Part shown: positions 6,158-7,790 of the stretch, piece after piece
How positions within the stretch are numbered: the first letter of the stretch is position 1
Layout of the letters: the number at the start of each line of letters is the position of its first letter
From: Clostridia bacterium
GTDB lineage: Bacteria; Bacillota; Clostridia; Christensenellales; Aristaeellaceae
Direction of reading: 5' to 3'
NCBI GenBank assembly: GCA_009776385.1
Contig: WRFT01000085.1
Coordinates: forward strand, 1-7,790
Length of the DNA stretch: 7,790 nt
Notes under the pieces: generated by a model
What the model saw: only the letters and a program-made list of their open reading frames with translations
What the model was told of the DNA's origin: nothing
The model's database searches: none
Position numbers and translations under genes: made by a program

Positions 6158-7228
6158 TTAACGCTTTACACGCGCGTTACCATCGTAAATTCGCATGAGT
6201 TCTTCTTCATCAACAGGGCTCGCGTAGTCGTTGAACGTGCTCACTGCCAGCACCCCCGATGCCCAGCCGAGTTTTAAACATACCTCCGGTTTCATGCCCT
6301 TATGGATTCCGTATAACAAGCCGCTGGTAAACCCATCCCCACCGCCTATACGGTCCAGTACATGAATAGGACGGGGTTCTTCTATATACCATTGACCACT
6401 TGTAAAGAGCATAGCACCCCATAAATGCTCATTGGTATGTATAACTTGGCGGAGGGTATTGGCGTAATATTGAATGTGAGGATAGGCTGAAGACGCCTCG
6501 CTTATCAAGCCTTTAAAGCCTTCTATCTGACCGCTCAACCCTTTTCCGCCGATATCCGGGCCCTTTAAGCGGAGCGTAAGCTGAAAGTCTTCCTCATTAC
6601 CCACTAAAATATCGGATAATAAAGCGAGTTCGTGAAAGACGCGTTCCAGTTCCTCTTCGCGGTTCTTCCAAAAAGACGCTCGGTGATTGACATCAAAGCT
6701 TATTAATGTGCCGTATGACTTGGCTTTTTGAGCCAGTGACGTGCAAAAAGCAGATGTTTCGGGAGATAGCGCCGCAACAAGTCCGGAGATATGCAGAATG
6801 CCGACGCCCTCCTCTGCGAAAATACGGTCAATATCAAAATCTTGCATTGAAAGCGTTCGGCCCACCTCGCCGGCGCGATCATTCCAAACGCGCGGCCCGC
6901 GCGAACCAAAACCGGAATCCGCAATATTAATCTGATGGCGATAGCCCCATGGTCCTTCTTGGGGGATGCTCAATCCCTCATAATGGATATTGCGAGCACG
7001 CAGTTCGGATTGAATGAATGCGGATATGGGGCTCCCCTCAACGAACTTGGTCAGTGCCAAGCAGGTACAACCCAGAGAAGCAGAGACATTCAACACGTTG
7101 CTTTCCGCGCTGGTGGCTTGCATGATATGCTGCTTGCTTAAATGAACACTTTCACGGTTCACGGGTGTTAAACGGATACCCATACTCGTGGGACATGCGA
7201 TGGCATAACGTTTTATTTTTTCAGCCAT
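6158..7228 (-). CDS. PfkB-family sugar kinase, 2-keto-3-deoxygluconate kinase type
   Basis: A 356-residue ribokinase/PfkB-fold kinase. Features in order: an N-terminal strand with MGIRLTP (16-22) replacing the common GEIMLRLSP of KDG kinases; NVLNVSASLGC (44-54), the altered NvA.aLarLG segment; PRVWNDRAGE (112-121), like the YDRA motif; ISFDVNHRASFW (176-187), matching the D.N.R..lW motif of the KdgK group; VGNEEDF (209-215); and the ATP/catalytic signature DRIGGGDGF (292-300), with D298 as the expected base. The DR.GGGD form is characteristic of KDG-kinase-like proteins rather than ribokinase or fructokinase (DT.GAGD). KDG kinases make KDPG for the Entner-Doudoroff aldolase, yet no aldolase or dehydratase is present here. 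The next gene is 6-phosphogluconate dehydrogenase, so phosphorylation of an intact aldonate is an alternative. Start ATG 7228 has GGGAGGA about nine bases upstream. It lies 41 bases after the M55 gene. Confidence 0.86.
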   Translation of the reverse strand: MAEKIKRYAIACPTSMGIRLTPVNRESVHLSKQHIMQATSAESNVLNVSASLGCTCLALTKFVEGSPISAFIQSELRARNIHYEGLSIPQEGPWGYRHQINIADSGFGSRGPRVWNDRAGEVGRTLSMQDFDIDRIFAEEGVGILHISGLVAALSPETSAFCTSLAQKAKSYGTLISFDVNHRASFWKNREEELERVFHELALLSDILVGNEEDFQLTLRLKGPDIGGKGLSGQIEGFKGLISEASSAYPHIQYYANTLRQVIHTNEHLWGAMLFTSGQWYIEEPRPIHVLDRIGGGDGFTSGLLYGIHKGMKPEVCLKLGWASGVLAVSTFNDYASPVDEEELMRIYDGNARVKR

Positions 7229-7269
7229 TGGGGTTTCCTCCCTTAATCATAAATATAATTTGTTATGCA

Positions 7270-7790
7270 CTAACTAAAACGGGCGTAAACCGACGGAAAA
7301 TCATTGCCTGTATGACGCACCGTTCTGCCATTTAATCTCTCCGCACCGCCCATTTCCGCTTTGTCAGCGTGAAAGGTGTTCGTATATTCAATTTTAACTT
7401 CTACCGGTGGTGTCAGGATATAGGGCTTAAAGGTATGTCGCATCGCGACAGCCATTCGTGCAGCTTCTTTAATCTGTTGACGCGATTCGTCGAGGTTATA
7501 GCATTCAGCCGTATACCGGTTGATTCCCTTTTTAACCGGTACACCAATCACATGCCCAAGCAAGGTCTTTGCTTCCTCCACCGCCCAGTAATCGCCCGAA
7601 AGCATCCCGATGGGAACACCGTAATGGCCGGCAGCCGCGGCCCAAATACCGAGTTCACCCACAACGACACCGTTTATCCAAATGTTCATAATCGTGTCGA
7701 TGGACAAGGTATGGTTCATACAGCCATAACGGGTACCGGCCATCGAGTGGACGCCTATGGCGATTAACAAATCAAAATCAGATGATAACC
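7270..7790 (-). CDS. M55 family D-aminopeptidase-like metallopeptidase (DppA type), N-terminus outside window
   Basis: The C-terminal 172 residues are visible. The frame stays open to the right edge (LSSDFDLLIAIG before the motifs), so this is an edge-truncated gene and not a short gene starting at TTG 7770. Against Bacillus subtilis DppA (274 residues), GVHSMAGT holds the zinc-ligand histidine (H104), NHT holds the catalytic-site histidine (H115), and INGVVVGELG holds the zinc-ligand glutamate (E133). AGHYGVPIGMLSGD is the strongly conserved following loop. The missing roughly 100 residues should carry the D.E and DSH ligands. DppA is a self-compartmentalising decamer that removes N-terminal D-amino acids, chiefly D-Ala, from small peptides. 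It is the first visible gene of the minus-strand operon. Its promoter and any gene upstream are outside. Why a peptidase sits with sugar-acid enzymes is unclear, and some M55 relatives may act on other amides. Confidence 0.9.
   Translation of the reverse strand, partial: LSSDFDLLIAIGVHSMAGTRYGCMNHTLSIDTIMNIWINGVVVGELGIWAAAAGHYGVPIGMLSGDYWAVEEAKTLLGHVIGVPVKKGINRYTAECYNLDESRQQIKEAARMAVAMRHTFKPYILTPPVEVKIEYTNTFHADKAEMGGAERLNGRTVRHTGNDFPSVYARFS

Noticed and set aside
6703..6935. Open frames on both strands inside the kinase gene
   Set aside because: They overlap the YDRA-like and central region of the PfkB kinase, are arginine-rich in a shadow pattern, and show no recognisable domain.
7369..7767. 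132-codon plus-strand frame opposite the M55 gene
   Set aside because: The minus-strand reading carries clear M55 motifs over the same bases. The plus reading has none.

Overview
The window looks like a chromosomal piece of a Bacillota (Firmicutes) bacterium with moderate GC. Three observations point that way: strong purine-rich Shine-Dalgarno sites before nearly every gene, an Obg GTPase with the Firmicutes-style switch I motif YHFTTL, and tightly packed operons. The genus cannot be fixed from the sequence. A clostridial or negativicute lineage is a guess.

Left part, + strand (1-2157). The end of upp (uracil phosphoribosyltransferase) is followed by a 145-base AT-rich gap. That gap holds a possible weak terminator and an extended -10 promoter. 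Next come a small class I methyltransferase-fold protein with a degenerate SAM motif and then obg, a complete ribosome-associated GTPase. The last two genes are 16 bases apart, each with its own ribosome binding site, and probably share the promoter.

Right part, - strand (2175-7790, transcribed right to left). Five genes lie head to tail with gaps of 11 to 52 bases: an M55 D-aminopeptidase-like protein (start outside the window), a PfkB kinase of the KDG-kinase type, a full-length decarboxylating 6-phosphogluconate dehydrogenase, a LarA-superfamily protein with all the nickel-pincer residues, and a Gfo/Idh/MocA NAD-dependent oxidoreductase. This reads as one operon. Its last gene runs into the end of obg, with only 17 bases between the stop codons.

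How the genes may work together (inference). LarA-superfamily enzymes invert the alpha carbon of 2-hydroxy acids, and some members are known to act on gluconate. Together with a sugar-acid kinase and 6-phosphogluconate dehydrogenase, the simplest reading is catabolism of an aldonate: C2 epimerisation, phosphorylation, then oxidative decarboxylation to ribulose 5-phosphate. The Gfo/Idh protein would add a further redox step on a sugar. The M55 peptidase does not fit a plain sugar-acid route and hints at an amino-acylated or peptide-linked substrate. No transporter, regulator, aldolase or nickel-cofactor biosynthesis gene is inside the window, so the pathway is only partly visible.

No RNA genes, mobile elements, CRISPR arrays or long repeats were seen.
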